64,000 nucleotides of DNA, taken from the NCBI RefSeq assembly GCF_902635505.1, contig NC_045429.1:160912997-160976996 (forward strand). Reading direction: 5' to 3'. The DNA is from Sarcophilus harrisii (taxonomy: Eukaryota; Chordata; Mammalia; Dasyuromorphia; Dasyuridae). This document shows, piece by piece, positions 44,145-55,655 of the stretch. Positions within the stretch are counted from its first letter, which is position 1, and every line of letters starts with the position of its first letter. The notes beneath the pieces were generated by a model. The model saw only the letters and a list, made by a program, of their open reading frames with translations, did not search any database and was not told the origin of the DNA. Position numbers and translations under genes: made by a program.

Positions 44145-44370
44145 TTTAGTAGCTCTATGATCTAGAGAAGTCACAACTTCTATGCCTCAGTTTATCCGTT
44201 TGTAAAATGAGGGTAATATTAATAATATCTATTTCCCAAGATTGTTGGGAGAATAAAATTAATTTATATTTCATCATTTTTATTTTATTAATTTTATTAT
44301 TTATAAAATACTTTGATAAATGCTAGATAAATTCTGGTTATAACAATTATTATTATCATTTACAACAAAT
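44145..44370 (+). mobile_element. MIR/THER-like SINE, interrupted
   Basis: GAAGTCACAACTTCTATGCC, GTAAAATGAGGGTAATATTA and a tail with AATACTTTGATAAATGCTAG. An AT-rich stretch (TTTTATTTTATTAATTTTA) splits the 3' half. Confidence 0.6.
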
Positions 44371-44874
44371 AGTTACTGGTTGGTCACATGGCAGCCACAA
44401 ACATATGACTTATACATTACCATGGAAGCAGGTAAACCTTGTTGTATTAATTCAACATTGTGTATGCTTGGGATCCTCTAAGAGATGAGAAAGAATGTTT
44501 GTAGATTGAATTTTTAGATTCTAATCACAGGTGTATAACTAGAAATCTCAGCATCTGGGCCAAATTCACTTGGGGTCAAGTTCATGAGGTCTAAGATATG
44601 ATTACTCATGTTTATGGATAAAATAGGAGAGAGAGGTCAATGAGAGTTGAAGATGCTGAGAAACTCCAAGGCCAGTTTGAAGGGGTCAGGGATTTTTTTT
44701 AAGACACTGAATTGATTACTGAGTGAAGATGACAGAAGGAGAACCAGAAACTAGTACTGAGTCTTTGTTCTCAGCCAGGGTGGTCAGAGTGTCAAAAGTT
44801 GTGAGAGATAAGAAATGTGGTATCCTCAGGAAGAAATTAGTACCAGAAGGTAGAAGGAATATGAGAGGAAGAGA
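44371..44874. other. Unique sequence
   Basis: Nothing recognised. Confidence 0.4.
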
Positions 44875-45035
44875 CCTAGAATCCTAAGTCTAGATCTGAA
44901 AGTGGTTTTAGAGATCATCTTGCTGACTTTTATTTTACAGATCTGAGGCTCAGAATGGGGAAAGGTCATGCCCTAAAAATTGTAGAGCAGGATTTAAGTT
45001 CCTTTCTTCTGCTTAATTGTAGTGATATTCTCACT
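44875..45035 (-). mobile_element. THER-type SINE
   Basis: TAGAATCCTAAGTCTAGATC, TTTTATTTTACAGATCTGAGG and GCAGGATTTAAGTTCC, reversed. Confidence 0.55.
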
Positions 45036-47595
45036 GTAACAAGCAAAATGAAGATTCAATAAAATGCAGTGGAAAAGATATACACAGTAGAATGGAAGCT
45101 GTTGAGGGACTAGGATTAGGAGAAAGTTTACAGAAGTTGCTGAAATAGTCAGGATGGCTAGTGGTGAGTTGCCTTTGTCTCAAAGTCTCCCCTTTACCTC
45201 TTTTGCAGTGATCCTGCATGGACCTCCTTCAAGGTATTGGTCCCTAAGTCAGGATGCTCATGGTTATATTTGGGAGGAAGGAAGGAACTTACGAGGGGGA
45301 CTGATGGCCATGGGACAGTAGAGGGATGGCATTTTGAAAGATGAGTGAAGGTGAGAGTCAAAGTATTGTTGGGTGGGGAAGGAAGGATGCCCCAACTGAT
45401 TCCAGGGATATTGCCATATAGATCACAGTCCCAGCCATCCCATAAAGGCATTATTTAGAGGCTATTATGTCCTCTATAAGATAAAGAGAGAAGGAAAGAT
45501 AGTTTGGCTTCTGTTTTGCTTTTGCAAAAAGACTTCCTTTTCTCTTTTTATCATACATTTCTTTTCCTTATTACTCCAAAATGGGAAAAATACATATATA
45601 GTCCATCACTCATTCAGCTCTTTCATGGAACTTTATAACATTACTTTCCTTTAAAAGTCCCATTCATACTTCTACAAGAGCAGGTTTGATTGAAAGTTGT
45701 AGTTAGAATGTCTTAAAAATCTTTAACTTTCCTCCCAATGACTGATCTATACATGACTTTATAAAAGTGATTGCCCTGTTGTCTCTCGCCCCCACTGCCT
45801 GAAGGCCAAGTGTGTTCCATTTTATCATCTTCCCAGGGTTTTCTGATATCTTTAGTAAATTGGGGGTATCTCTTCTCTCTGCCATTGACTCAAGCCTCCA
45901 ATTTTGTTCCCTTAATTTTAGAGATCCATGAAATACATTCCATTTAATCACTAACAATCAGATTAGCTTTTATAAAGGATTGATTAATTCAAAAGAATGA
46001 CAAGAACATATTACACTTCGGGTGCATAATCTATCCTATATCACCTCTATTTCTGGGAAGAGGAAGCAGATTAGGCTAGCAGTTTATTTCAGCTTCTGTA
46101 TACCATCCAGTCCTACCAAGTTTCAAATCCAAAGTTCCCTCTTGGATTTTTATTCCAGGCTCAAGATTCTCAGGGCTTCCCTGTTAGGCTGGTTGTAACA
46201 TCTGGCCTGGAATCCTGCACTCCAAGATCCTGAGTATGAGACACCAATTTTTGTATCTGTGATTAAAAAGGGCAGATGAACCTCTATCTCATTTTTTGGG
46301 ACCAGAGGGCCAAAATGGAGGGGAAAGTGATCTTCACCCCAGAATTCCACCAGAAAGAGAAAGACTTTGCTTCAGTGAGATAGATTTAAAGACATAATCA
46401 GTTCTAATTATTTGACCAATGGAAAAAGGCTCCCTACTATGTGTAGACCAAAACAGAATGCCTTCATTCAGAGGAAAGTCCATGGTATATTTGCTGTGGA
46501 TGCCTTCATCTTAGGAGATATGGGCATGTACAAGGGTCCTGTTACAATTACATCAACTTTAAATCTTTAATCAGATGATTGCACGAAGGGATCTTGTCTT
46601 TGATTTCATCTGATCAAATATACACTATTTAAAATGAAAAGTGGTAAATACACTTGATAGAAATACAATCAATAAAGGCCCAATTTTTATTGATTGATAT
46701 ATTTCCAGTCAATCAATTTGTCTCAAATTCCAGTCAAGTGAGGAACTTGGCTCAGTCTAAGTCCTTCTTTTAGGCTCTTGTGAATTCAATGGAGGATCAG
46801 ATTTCTCCTTTAAAAATGGACAAAGTACTTTTCTTGAAGAGCTCTATTCTTCTGTTAGAGGTTTGGATATGGAAAGATAGCTATCTAAAAACATTTCAGT
46901 TCTCAGTTCAAAGGCTTCCTTTTATAATATGCTAGTTCTGTTCTGTAACACTATTCAAAAGGTAGCATTGGTAAAAGGCTGCTCTGGAACTGCATTCAAA
47001 GAGAGATGCATTTTCCAGTAGTAAAAGCATTAACCTCTTTATGAGCTCTTTTCTTTTGGGTGGTCCTACAGTCTGGATTCTATAGGCATCATGAGAGTAG
47101 GTATAGACAAGTGAACAAATACTTATCAGGCAACTACTATTCTACTATTCTAAGTAGCTCATTTTCCCTTGAGTTTTGACTATCTTGTTCAAAAAATGGT
47201 TTGGCTGGGATAGTTTGGCACTGATTGAATGTTAATTATAGGAAATTTTCTTTTATTCACCAATGAAACTCCTTCCAGAATGGCTTCATTACTTTGTAGC
47301 TATATTTCTCAATAGTCACCAGTGTCTATTCCCAATTTAGAACTAACTGCCATTTGAGTAACTCAGTAATAAAAAAAAAAACTCAGTTTTTTAAGTGCAT
47401 TGTGTTAGAGATGAATTTTTAAAGGCAGGCTCACTACAATTCTACTCAATAGGACTTATATATTACAGATTCAAGGAAATGGGCATCTTTTGAATCTTTT
47501 TATAGGGAACAGTTAAAAGAATTAGGTTGTTAGCTTTTATAGCTTCTGTGGGAAATGATCCTATCTTGTCTCTAAGCATTTAAGAATGAGTAGTA
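45036..47595. other. Long unique stretch
   Basis: About 2.5 kb in which I recognise no repeat family. Short minus-strand frames (84-85 codons near 45194-45957, 66 codons near 46150) show no domain-like pattern. The base composition between 45750 and 46400 is less AT-rich than the rest. It might be an unrecognised old element or conserved non-coding DNA. Confidence 0.3.
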
Positions 47596-47614
47596 AAAAA
47601 AAAAAAAAAAAAAG
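47596..47614. repeat. Poly-A run
   Basis: About 19 consecutive A. No LINE or SINE body is recognisable on its left. Confidence 0.9.
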
Positions 47615-47794
47615 AAGAGTTAAGGAGAGGAACATAAATCAAAAGAGTTTGGTTCTTGTAAAAATGGCAGAAAAGAAATGGAGTCTCTTATTAGATAAGC
47701 AGCTGACCATGAGTTTATAGGCATCAGATAATAATAGGGATAAGGATTGGACTTGTGAATTCACTGAGGGCTATATCTTAGGTTTATATAAGCC

Positions 47795-47990
47795 AGCATA
47801 TATTAGAAGTGGGACATAAACCTAGGTTTGGTCTTCAAGGCCATTTCTCTATCCACTGTACCATTCTGCCTCTTGGTGATACCAATAACAGGCATTTTTA
47901 GAATGTTATAAAGTCTGCAAAGTGCTTTACTCAGCTTCATTTGAGACTCAGAAAAACCTAGTGAAGTAAAAACTAAGGGTATGAGATCTT
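47795..47990 (-). mobile_element. SINE fragments
   Basis: TTTCTCTATCCACTGTACCA is a reversed tRNA-like head. GAATGTTATAAAGTCTGCAAA is a reversed SINE tail. Two truncated copies appear joined. Confidence 0.5.
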
Positions 47991-48194
47991 TTTAAAAAAG
48001 CAAATAATGATAAAAGTTATAAATGATAACAGAGAAAGTGAGAATTATTATAATCATCCCTAGATTTTTACTTATGTACCCCTTCCACCTGGATATTAGA
48101 ACCTTTCTCTAGCATGGCATAGTGATCTCCAAATTGGGGGCTATGAGTTGATCATCAAGCGGCAAATGATTAGCCAATGGGAGTGTGAGTGTAG

Positions 48195-48460
48195 GAGCCC
48201 CATTCAATCTCTGTTTATTGTTCTTGAGTCATGTCTGACTCTTTATGATCCCATTTGGGATTTTATTCGCAAAGCTATTGGAGTGGTTTGCCATTTCCTT
48301 CTCTAGATCATTTTAGCTACGAGAAAACTAAGGCAACAGGGTTAAGTATGTTGTTTAGGGTCATGTTGTAAGCATCTGAGGCCAGATTTTAAATTGGTTG
48401 ATCCTAATTCCAGGTTTGGTTTCCATTCATTGTACCACCTAGCTACCCTATTTAAGCCCC
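48195..48460 (-). mobile_element. MAR1-like SINE with RTE 3' tail
   Basis: The plus strand starts with GTTCTTGAGTCATGTCTGAC and TTATGATCCCATTTGGGAT, the reversed RTE-type tail. It continues GGAGTGGTTTGCCATTTCC and ends at the tRNA-like head (CATTGTACCACCTAGCTACC). About 260 bp, near full length. The tail matches the 3' end of the RTE LINE at 59165-59995, its presumed mobiliser. Confidence 0.75.
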
Positions 48461-48874
48461 ATTCCCCATCCGATTGTAAGCCGGTCTTCAATAAAACTAA
48501 ATGACATTCTAACACTTATTTTCCTGCTCCAATTCCTCCCACCCCTGACTTTCTGAGTCTGTGCAGGTGATGGGCCCTCAGGTTAGTTATAGATTATCCT
48601 GACCCAGATATCTGCAGCAGCTGGTACAGGCAACATTCTCCACAGCCCCCACACCTTCCCACCCCCAATCACTTTTGTGGCTTTACAGAGGTAGGTTCTG
48701 TACTCTAGAGCCATGTTAGGTGAGTAATCTTTTTGTTCTTTGGAAGAGAAGAGTTAATTGCACAAGGTGAGTAGGCATGTTTGGATTACAATTATATCTT
48801 TTCCCACAAACATGTTCCTCTTCCAAACTTCCCTATTTCTTTCACGGGTACCTGTTCTAGTCAAACAGGTTCAC
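48461..48874. other. Unique sequence
   Basis: No repeat recognised. 48550-48700 is C-rich for this window (CACAGCCCCCACACCTTCCC). Confidence 0.35.
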
Positions 48875-49115
48875 AGTCTTTTTTTATTCACTTCATATAT
48901 ACAATCAATTGCCAAATCTTGCTGATTTTTAAAAATCTCCATTTCATCTTTCACATATAACCCCTTCTCTTGACTCATAGAGTCACGTTGAGTTCTTCAT
49001 CCACTATTTATTTGTACTATTGCAAATATTCCTGTCTCCAGTCTCTCCCCTCTCCAATCCGCCTGGTTTTCAAAGTTATTTTCCTAAAGAATGAGTCTAA
49101 CCATGTCAAGAGTTT
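48875..49115 (+). mobile_element. L2 fragment
   Basis: CAATCAATTGCCAAATCTTG, CCAGTCTCTCCCCTCTCCAAT and TATTTTCCTAAAGAATGAGTC in sense L2 order (post-RT part of ORF2). Confidence 0.6.
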
Positions 49116-49892
49116 ATTAACTAGATGGAAGCATTGATTGATGCTTTAATTTGATTTCTATTGAATCTTTGCTTAATTTATAGGGTTTTTTTTTCATATT
49201 TTATGAGATGTGCCCCAAAGTATCTTGGCTCAGCTGGAATCCTTCACATTATCATCTTTGCTAAAACTCTCTGTAGTAGGCTTCTCATATTATAATAATT
49301 TTTTTTGTGGCATTGATTTAGCAAAGGCATTTCTCTATTCTAAGGAGGGAATCCTACTAAAAATCCTATTCAGATATCTCATTGGGTCGTGGAGTTTACT
49401 GAACAACAAAGATGGAAGCCTTTACAGGTTCTCTCATGATGCAGATAATAGTTGGGGAAATATTGAGATTATCTTCCAATGAATGATCTAATCAACCATG
49501 AAAAAGTTCATATTTTCAATGCACTACAATTTTTACCTCAGAACTAGATCATGAATCTTCTGTCCATGGCAACCCATAAAGCAAAGAAAAACATTTAAAT
49601 ATTTCTATAAATCTCCACTTTTCGTGGTAATGGCATGCTTTAGCACATTGTTTGATGCTTGATAAATTGATTTTTGATTGACTGGTTGGCAGTGAATTTG
49701 AAATGGCAGAAAAGGAGGATGAATAAACCAAGAATCTTAGTTTTAGAATATTTGCAAAGATAAGCCTAACTGTTGATACGCTAAATGTGAGATATTTGTC
49801 TAATAATAAAAGATTTGCCATATCATTGGAAGAACTGAACAATATTAATATTAATGGTCTCATGTTAGGTGGAGACAGAAGCCAAATGGAAG
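49116..49892. other. Unique sequence
   Basis: Nothing recognised. Frames of 90 codons (plus, 49210-49482) and 104 codons (minus, 49549-49863) have no recognisable domain, and I do not call them genes. Confidence 0.35.
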
Positions 49893-51182
49893 GATGACTG
49901 TTACTGATGATCTGTTAATTGCCAAATGTAATGTTTTTTTCTCAATCTGTACCTTTCTTTATCTTTCTTTAGTCTTTGACACTATTAATCACACTCTTCT
50001 CTTGATACTTCCCCCTCTCTAAGTTTTTGTGACACTGCTCTCTCTTGATTCTCCTCCTACCTGTCTGACCACTCCTTCCTGTGTGGGATCTTCTTCCTGG
50101 TGAAGTCTAACCATAGGTATCTCCAAGGCTCTATTTTCTTTTTTATGTTATTTCATTTGATGATCTTGTCTGTTTCTATGAATTCAATTATGATTTCTCT
50201 GCTGATGATTCCCAAACTTCTTATTCACCCCCAAAATCTATACTGACCTCTTGTTTTGAATCTTCAAATGCCATTGGACATCTCAAATAGAAATCATAAA
50301 TTCAACATGTCTAAAACTGAACTCATTTCTTTCCCCCCAAAAGCTGTCATCATCTTAACTTCCTTATCGTTGTTGAAAGTACTACCCTCCTCCCAGGCAT
50401 CTAGTGATCTTTATCTTCAACACCTTACTCTTTTCCAACTCTACTTCCCAATTTGTTGCCAAGTCCTATTGATTATTACCTTCACAATTTCTCTCTATAT
50501 AGACACCTTTCTGTTCTCTAAAACTGTTACCATCCTTGATAATTATAATACCCTTCTAGTTGGTCTCCCAGCCACAAATTTCTCCCTACCACAGATCATC
50601 TTCCATTCAGTGGTCAAAATAATTTTCCTAACGTGTATATCTAATCATGTCACTTACCTTCCCTACTCAATAAACTCTAATATCTTTCTGTTATCTTTTA
50701 GATCAAATAGAAAAATCTCTGTTTGGCTTTCAAAGACCTTCATAATGTGGCTTCTCTCTATATTTCTAATACCATAAGAAATTCCTATTCCACACATTCT
50801 ATAATTAAGGGACAATGTCCTTGCTGTTACTTTAACAAGAAAATCTATCTCTCAAATCCAGGCATTTTCAGCAGCTGTATTCCATGCCTGGAGTGTTTTC
50901 TTCTGTCACCTCTATCTTCTGGCATCCTTTAAGTTCCACTTTTCACCTTTTGCAAAAAGCCTTTTCTAATCTCTCTTAATGCTATTATTTCGCCTCTATT
51001 GATTATTTCTAATTTATACAGATATTATTTGTACACAGTTGTTTGCTTATGGTCTCCTCCACTAGACTGTTTATTCCTTGAGAGCAATGGTCATCTTTTG
51101 TCTTTCTTTGTGATCCCCAGGACTTAGTACAGTGCTTGACACATGGTAGGCCCTTAAAAAATGTTTATTGACTTACTGGCTG
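49893..51182 (+). mobile_element. L2 LINE, 1.3 kb to its natural 3' end
   Basis: It begins in the reverse-transcriptase region (GTTAATTGCCAAATGTAATG; translation FDTINHTLLLI near 49975) and passes the NMSKTELISF block (50295-50325). It runs through the post-RT region to the terminal tail GACTTAGTACAGTGCTTGAC and TAAAAAATGTTTATTGACTTA at about 51180. Much of the post-RT region is still open (173 codons, 50256-50777), which is unusual among the decayed L2 copies here. Confidence 0.8.
50256..50777 (+). pseudogene. L2 ORF2 post-RT remnant
   Basis: A 173-codon frame. NMSKTELISF near its start is the L2 block downstream of the RT YADD-type region. The nominal Met is internal to L2, not a real start. 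The frame has shifted relative to the RT segment upstream and ends short of the L2 stop. No expression is expected. Confidence 0.75.
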
Positions 51183-51589
51183 TTAGATTCTCCCTGGATA
51201 AGAAATATCATTGGTGGAATTATTTGCAGTGAGTGCCCCAAGGCAATAATAAACATTATTTCAGGATGTTTGCTGCTTGTCTTTTCAGTATTGGACATTA
51301 GTAAAAAGAAAACTGTAGCTTCACAACAACTTTTCAATCAACTCTAGAACTGACCAGTTCAAAACTATATTTTTGATTCATTGCTCTTCTTACCCCTTTT
51401 CACACCATGCTAGTGCTTTTCAGCCCTCAATTTCCTGAGCTGATGAAAATCACTGAATAAGTCACACTGCTATGCTGACTGGATCCATAGATATTACATC
51501 ATATCTTCTAATCTCAAATAGCCCTCTCTACTGTATCAAAAAACATTTGTTCTTTCTTAATTAACTCTCTATTCCACAACCCCCAGAAG
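51183..51589. other. Unique sequence
   Basis: Nothing recognised. Confidence 0.35.
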
Positions 51590-51744
51590 CTATTCAAAGA
51601 CGTCTCTTCTCAAATTCCCAATGCCTTTCCCATACTTCTCTCTCTCAGCAGGCATATCCAACCACTATTTAGCTGAGAAAATAGAGGATTCCTTCATAAA
51701 TATCTCTCCCCCCACTTCAGTACCTCACAACTCCTCTACTTTTT

Positions 51745-52208
51745 TGTGAACTGATAAAAACTAATTGACTGGTAGGCCCTCAGTTCCCCAAGGTATTTCT
51801 ATACCAAGGCTTTTTAAAAACTCTAGAGCCTGCACAAGCCCTCCTTGGCAGCTTCTTGCTAGATTGATAAAGAGTTATGTTTCTCACATCCCTGCCCTTC
51901 ATTCCTCACTTTGCATTGGGGAATTCTGAAATACACTCATTTCACTAGTTACAACTACTATTGAAAGGTCATCTTTTTTAGCCTGCTAGCTCTTTGCCTA
52001 AACTCCTGAATCTTTGTTCAGAGTGTGAAAGCTATTGCATGGTTACATGTCTAGAAGTCATTCCCCTGTGTATTACTCAGGCCAGAGTAATGAGGGCCAC
52101 ATTTAGAGATTATTCCCTCCTGGAATCTGTTCTCCTATTCTTGTGAGAGATAATAAAGTTTTGCTAATTGCTAACTTTTTTTTTTTTTGCCTCTGATGTT
52201 CTTCATCA
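51745..52208 (+). mobile_element. Probable solo LTR fossil in L2
   Basis: About 464 bp bounded by TGTGAA and TTCATCA. A TATA-like TTTTTAAAAAC lies near 51808 and an AATAAA signal near 52150. L2 sequence stops at its left border and resumes at its right border. No retroviral genes. The family is not identified and no clear TSD is visible. It is old. Confidence 0.45.
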
Positions 52209-52584
52209 AAGCTCTCCTGCTCTACCATTTTCACTTATTATTTTCTCTTTTACTATTGTCTCAGAGGAAAAGGTGTCCATTCTCCCTACTCAGGTAGACC
52301 TTTCTACTTGTGTTCTTGATATTATCAACTTGTGTTCCTCCAGGTGACTAACTCCACACCTTCTCCTCTACCTTTCCTTATTTATACTCAGTCATACCCA
52401 ATCCTTAAAAAACAAATAAAAAAACTTCACTAAAACTTACTATTATCCATTACCCCAGATCATCATTCTATAGTTCTTCTCTCTCTACTCAGCTCCCCAG
52501 AAATAATCATTCTTGGTTCTACTCCCACTACGCTCTCTTCTCAACAACTTATATCATGACTTCTAACCCCACTACTGCTCATTG

Positions 52585-52612
52585 TGGTCCTCTGTGAGAA
52601 CAAAGGACAACC
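52585..52612 (+). mobile_element. RTE-type 3'-terminal scrap
   Basis: GTGAGAACAAAGGACAACCA followed by AACCAACC matches the end of the element at 14030-14338. Confidence 0.4.
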
Positions 52613-52761
52613 AATCAACCAACCAACTAGATCCTCTGAAACTTGTCTCTCTAAGGTTCCCAATATTCTTGTAATTATTCATTCTGATGGCCTTTTCTCA
52701 GTTTTTGTTATCCTTGACTTCTCTTTGATACTGTTTGTATTGCTGATCACTGTCTCCTTTT

Positions 52762-53680
52762 GGACACTCTTTTATTTTATTTTTTTATTTTTTTTATTTT
52801 TTTTTCTTTCTTGTCTGAAGTTTTTTTTCTTTTTTTATTATAGCTTTTTATTTACAAGTTATATGCATGGGTAATTTTACAGCATTGACGATTGCCAAAC
52901 CTTTTGTTCCAATTTTTCTCCTCCTTCCCCCCATCCCCTCCACCAGATGGCAGGTTGACCAATACATGTTAAATATGTTAAAGTATAAGTTAAATACAAT
53001 GTATGTATATATGTCCAAACAGTTATTTTGCTGTACAAAAAGAATTGGACTTTGAAATAGTGTACTATTAGCCTTTGAAGGAAATAAAAAATGCAGGCAG
53101 ACAAAAATAGAGGGATTGGGAATTCTATGTAGTGGTTCATAGTCATCTCCCAGATTTCTTTTCCTGGGCGCAGCTAGTTCAATTCATTACTGCTCTATTG
53201 GAACTGATTTGGTTCATCTCATTGCTGAAGATGGCCAAGTCCATCAGAAATGATCATCATATAGTATTGTTGTTGAAGTATATAAGGATCTCCTCGCCCT
53301 GCTCGTTTCACTCAGCATCAGTTCATATAAGTCTCTCCAGGGCCTTCTGAAATCATCCTGCTGGTCATTTCTTACAGAACAATAATATTCCATAACATTA
53401 ATATACCACAATTTATTCAGCCATTCTCCAATTGATGGGCATCCACTCAGTTTCCAGTTTCTGGCCAGTACAAAGAGGGCTGCCACAAACATTCTTGCAC
53501 ATACAGGTCCCTTTCCCTTCTTTATGATCTCTTTGGGGTATAAGCCCAGTAGAAACACTGCTGGCTCAAAGGGTATGCACAGTTTGATAGCTTTTTTGAG
53601 CATAGTTCCAAATCATTCTCCAGAATGGCTGGATGTATTCACAATTCCACCAACAATGTATCAGTGGACATTCTTTTATT
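52762..53680 (-). mobile_element. Young 5'-truncated L1 inserted in L2, with TSD
   Basis: Flanks GGACACTCTTTTATT (52762-52776) and GGACATTCTTTTATT (53666-53680) form a 15-bp TSD with one mismatch. The insert 52777-53665 (889 bp) starts with the reversed poly-A tail and 3' end (TTACAAGTTATATGCATGGG). It includes the whole 3' UTR (to about 53240) and the ORF2 C-terminus, and is truncated in ORF2 (CACCAACAATGTATCAGT). The L2 on either side is continuous without it. Confidence 0.9.
53244..53603 (-). pseudogene. L1 ORF2 C-terminal remnant (longest in the window)
   Basis: 119 codons open to the natural ORF2 stop. In order it has PFEPAVFLLGLYPKEIIKK, RMFVAALFVLARNWK, CPSIGEWLNKLWYINVMEYY and RNDQQDDFRRPWRDLYEL. 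This matches the conserved C-terminal domain of L1 ORF2 in other mammals (there PFDPAIPLLGIYPK, MFIAALF, WIKKMWHIYTMEYY). The endonuclease and RT are absent, so it is not a functional protein gene. Confidence 0.9.
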
Positions 53681-53863
53681 CCTTGGCTTCTATGACTCGG
53701 CTATCTTGGTTCTCCTCTTTCTAATCACTCCTCTATTTCCTTTGCTAGATCATCACTTATGTCCTGTCCTCTCAGTTTGGATGTTCTCCAAAAGTCTGTG
53801 GTGGGTCCTCTTCTGTCACCTCTATTTACGTGTTAAAGATCTCATCACAGATGCTATGGGTTT

Positions 53864-54207
53864 CTGGGACGACTGCGCTAGCACCCAGGATATCCCAGAA
53901 TCAGCAGGAGTCAGGATAAGCAAAAGTCCTCAGTCTTTATTCTTAGTCCTCAAGGGTAGAAGTGAACAGGATGGAAGCAGAATCTCCACAACCTCCTTCT
54001 TCCTTGTCCACCGCAAAAAGTGACTCTGGCTTCCTCCACCCCCTAGTCCCTCCTACAATCCTCTATACACCAATCATTGAGCCAGCACAGGATAGTGGAA
54101 AGAACCATTTTCCAAGCAAATGCCCATAGAGTATTGTCCAATCAGTAGTTAGCGTCAAGTGCTCAGTTGTCCTGACCTCAGTGCATGGACTCAAGAGTTT
54201 CAGCCCT
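53864..54207 (-). mobile_element. Solo LTR fossil in L2
   Basis: About 344 bp, flanked by near-identical CTATGGGTTT (53854-53863) and CTATAGGTTT (54208-54217). On the minus strand an AATAAA signal lies about 75-80 bp before the 3' border, as in an LTR's R-U5. L2 is continuous across it once removed. No internal genes. The family is not named; it resembles a solo LTR common in Australian marsupials as far as I recall. Confidence 0.6.
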
Positions 54208-54469
54208 CTATAGGTTTCAACATTCTGTTTATACAGGTGACTCCAATTCTAATCTCTCTTCTGAACTCTAGTAAGACATTTTCAATTACCTGCTGTATGA
54301 CTCCTCCTATATATTCTATAGGTATTTCAAATTCAACAGATCAATAAGAGAATTCATTATCTTCTCTTCTAAACTTTCCCCATTCCTCCAAACATCTCTA
54401 TATCTTTTGAGGGCACCACCATCTACTTTGTCACCCAAGTATACAGTCTTTGAATCCTCAAATGAAGAA

Positions 54470-54548
54470 ATGTAAATAAAGCACTTTGAAAACTTTAAAG
54501 AGCTATTATATAAATTCCAGCTGTCATTGTTATAGTCATTAATATTAG
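54470..54548 (+). mobile_element. SINE 3' fragment in L2
   Basis: AAATAAAGCACTTTGAAAAC and GAGCTATTATATAAATTCCAG match a MIR/THER tail. L2 resumes near 54550. Confidence 0.5.
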
Positions 54549-54704
54549 CATTATTTAACATCCTGGATTTTCTTCCTTTTCCTTCTTTCCTCCACCACAT
54601 AATTAATGGCAAATCTGATTGATTCTGCTTCTACTATGGTTTCTGTGCTGTTCTCTTTACTCACATGGATACTGTCTTACTTCAGATTATGTTCATCTGT
54701 AGTT

Positions 54705-54850
54705 CATCTATGTATTTATTAAGTACCTGCTATGTGCCAGATGTTTTGTTATGTTCTGGAGATACAGAAACAAAAGAGAGATAGTTCCTGATCTCTAAAA
54801 GCTTATATTCTAATACAAAGAGAAAATACATATAGGGAAGTGAAAGTCAG
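54705..54850 (-). mobile_element. L2 3'-tail fragment
   Basis: TTTATTAAGTACCTGCTATGT, GGAGATACAGAAACAAAAG and AGCTTATATTCTAATAC, reversed L2 terminus. It lies tail-to-tail with the preceding sense L2. Confidence 0.65.
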
Positions 54851-54914
54851 AGAAAGAACTTTGGGACAGGATATCCCATGATTGGTGAGTGAATGGACAG
54901 GACAGAAAATGTAC

Positions 54915-55015
54915 TTATAGACTATAGGATTATAGATTTAGAGTTGTAAGACACATGAAAGATCACTTCATTTTAATGATGAGCAAACTAAGGTTAAGTA
55001 ACTTGTCTTTCAGCC
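54915..55015 (-). mobile_element. THER-type SINE fragment
   Basis: GGATTATAGATTTAGAGTTG and GATGAGCAAACTAAGG, reversed. Confidence 0.55.
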
Positions 55016-55419
55016 CTTTCTAGCAGCAGTAGTTGTATTGATTTGGTTACTGTTTTCAGGACAAGAAGTGGAGCGATGGGGTGGGGAATGGTGTGTGGAA
55101 GGGCAGATAACAAGATATCTAAGGTTGATGTGTAGTCTCTGCTTGACTAGATATGGTAGGTTAGGTAGGTTCGTATTTTTTTTATTAATCAGTATGATAG
55201 CTCAGGCTCAAGATTTACAAATCTAAGTGAATTATTCCCCCTAGCATGATCCCTAGACATCTGGTCATTGAAAAGCCCTATTTTAGGTGGGGAAAATGTA
55301 GTAACAGTAGAGCTGATGTCAAGATGTCAAGGACAGAAGGTTATGAAACACTGTCTGAAGCAAGTTAAAGAAGTTGAACAGGGGCTATTTCCAAGGAAAT
55401 GTATTACATGGAAGGGCGT
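55016..55419. other. Unique sequence
   Basis: Nothing recognised. Confidence 0.4.
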
Positions 55420-55655
55420 TAAGTGGCACAGTGAATAGACTTCCAGGCTTAGAATTAGGAAATCTCATCTTTCTGAGTTGGTCTAGCTTTAGTTGCTTAT
55501 TAACTGTATGACTCTGGGCAAATTATTTGACCCTGTTTGCTTCACTTTCCTCATCAGTAAAATGTACCAGAGAAGGAAATTGCAAATCATTCCAGTATCT
55601 TTGCCAAGAAAACCTCAAAGAAGAATTGGACACTACTAAAATGATTTATCATTAC
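55420..55655 (+). mobile_element. MAR1-like SINE with RTE 3' tail
   Basis: The head GTTAAGTGGCACAGTGAATAG is followed by TGACTCTGGGCAAATTATTT and GTTTGCTTCACTTTCCTC. The RTE-derived part is GAGAAGGAAATTGCAAATC and CCAGTATCTTTGCCAAGAAA, and the tail ends near GGACACTACTAAAATG. Confidence 0.8.

Larger units (their letters stand above)
51590..54690 (+). mobile_element. L2 LINE split by several later insertions
   Basis: L2 pieces in consistent sense order lie at about 51590-51744 (TTAGCTGAGAAAATAGAGG), 52209-52390 (GTCTCAGAGGAAAAGGTGTCC), 52615-52776 (CTGATGGCCTTTTCTCAG), 53681-53863 (GGTTCTCCTCTTTCTAATC), 54218-54470 (GGGCACCACCATCTACTTTG) and 54550-54690. The gaps are filled by an LTR fossil, an RTE-type scrap, a young L1, another LTR fossil and a SINE piece. 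It is the backbone of the most deeply nested locus in the window. Net L2 length is about 1 kb. Confidence 0.75.

Noticed and set aside
45194-46350. Several minus-strand frames of 66-85 codons
   Set aside because: No domain pattern, no shared codon signature and no splice context; frames of this length are expected by chance.
47596-47614. A19 run as the tail of a processed pseudogene
   Set aside because: No exon-like or LINE/SINE body can be recognised upstream and no TSD was seen.
50256-50777. 173-codon open frame as a host gene
   Set aside because: It lies in the post-RT part of an L2 LINE, with the NMSKTELISF block at its start and the L2 tail downstream.
53625-54023. 132-codon frame on the plus strand
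   Set aside because: It crosses three unrelated elements (L1 end, L2, LTR fossil) and so cannot be an evolved gene.
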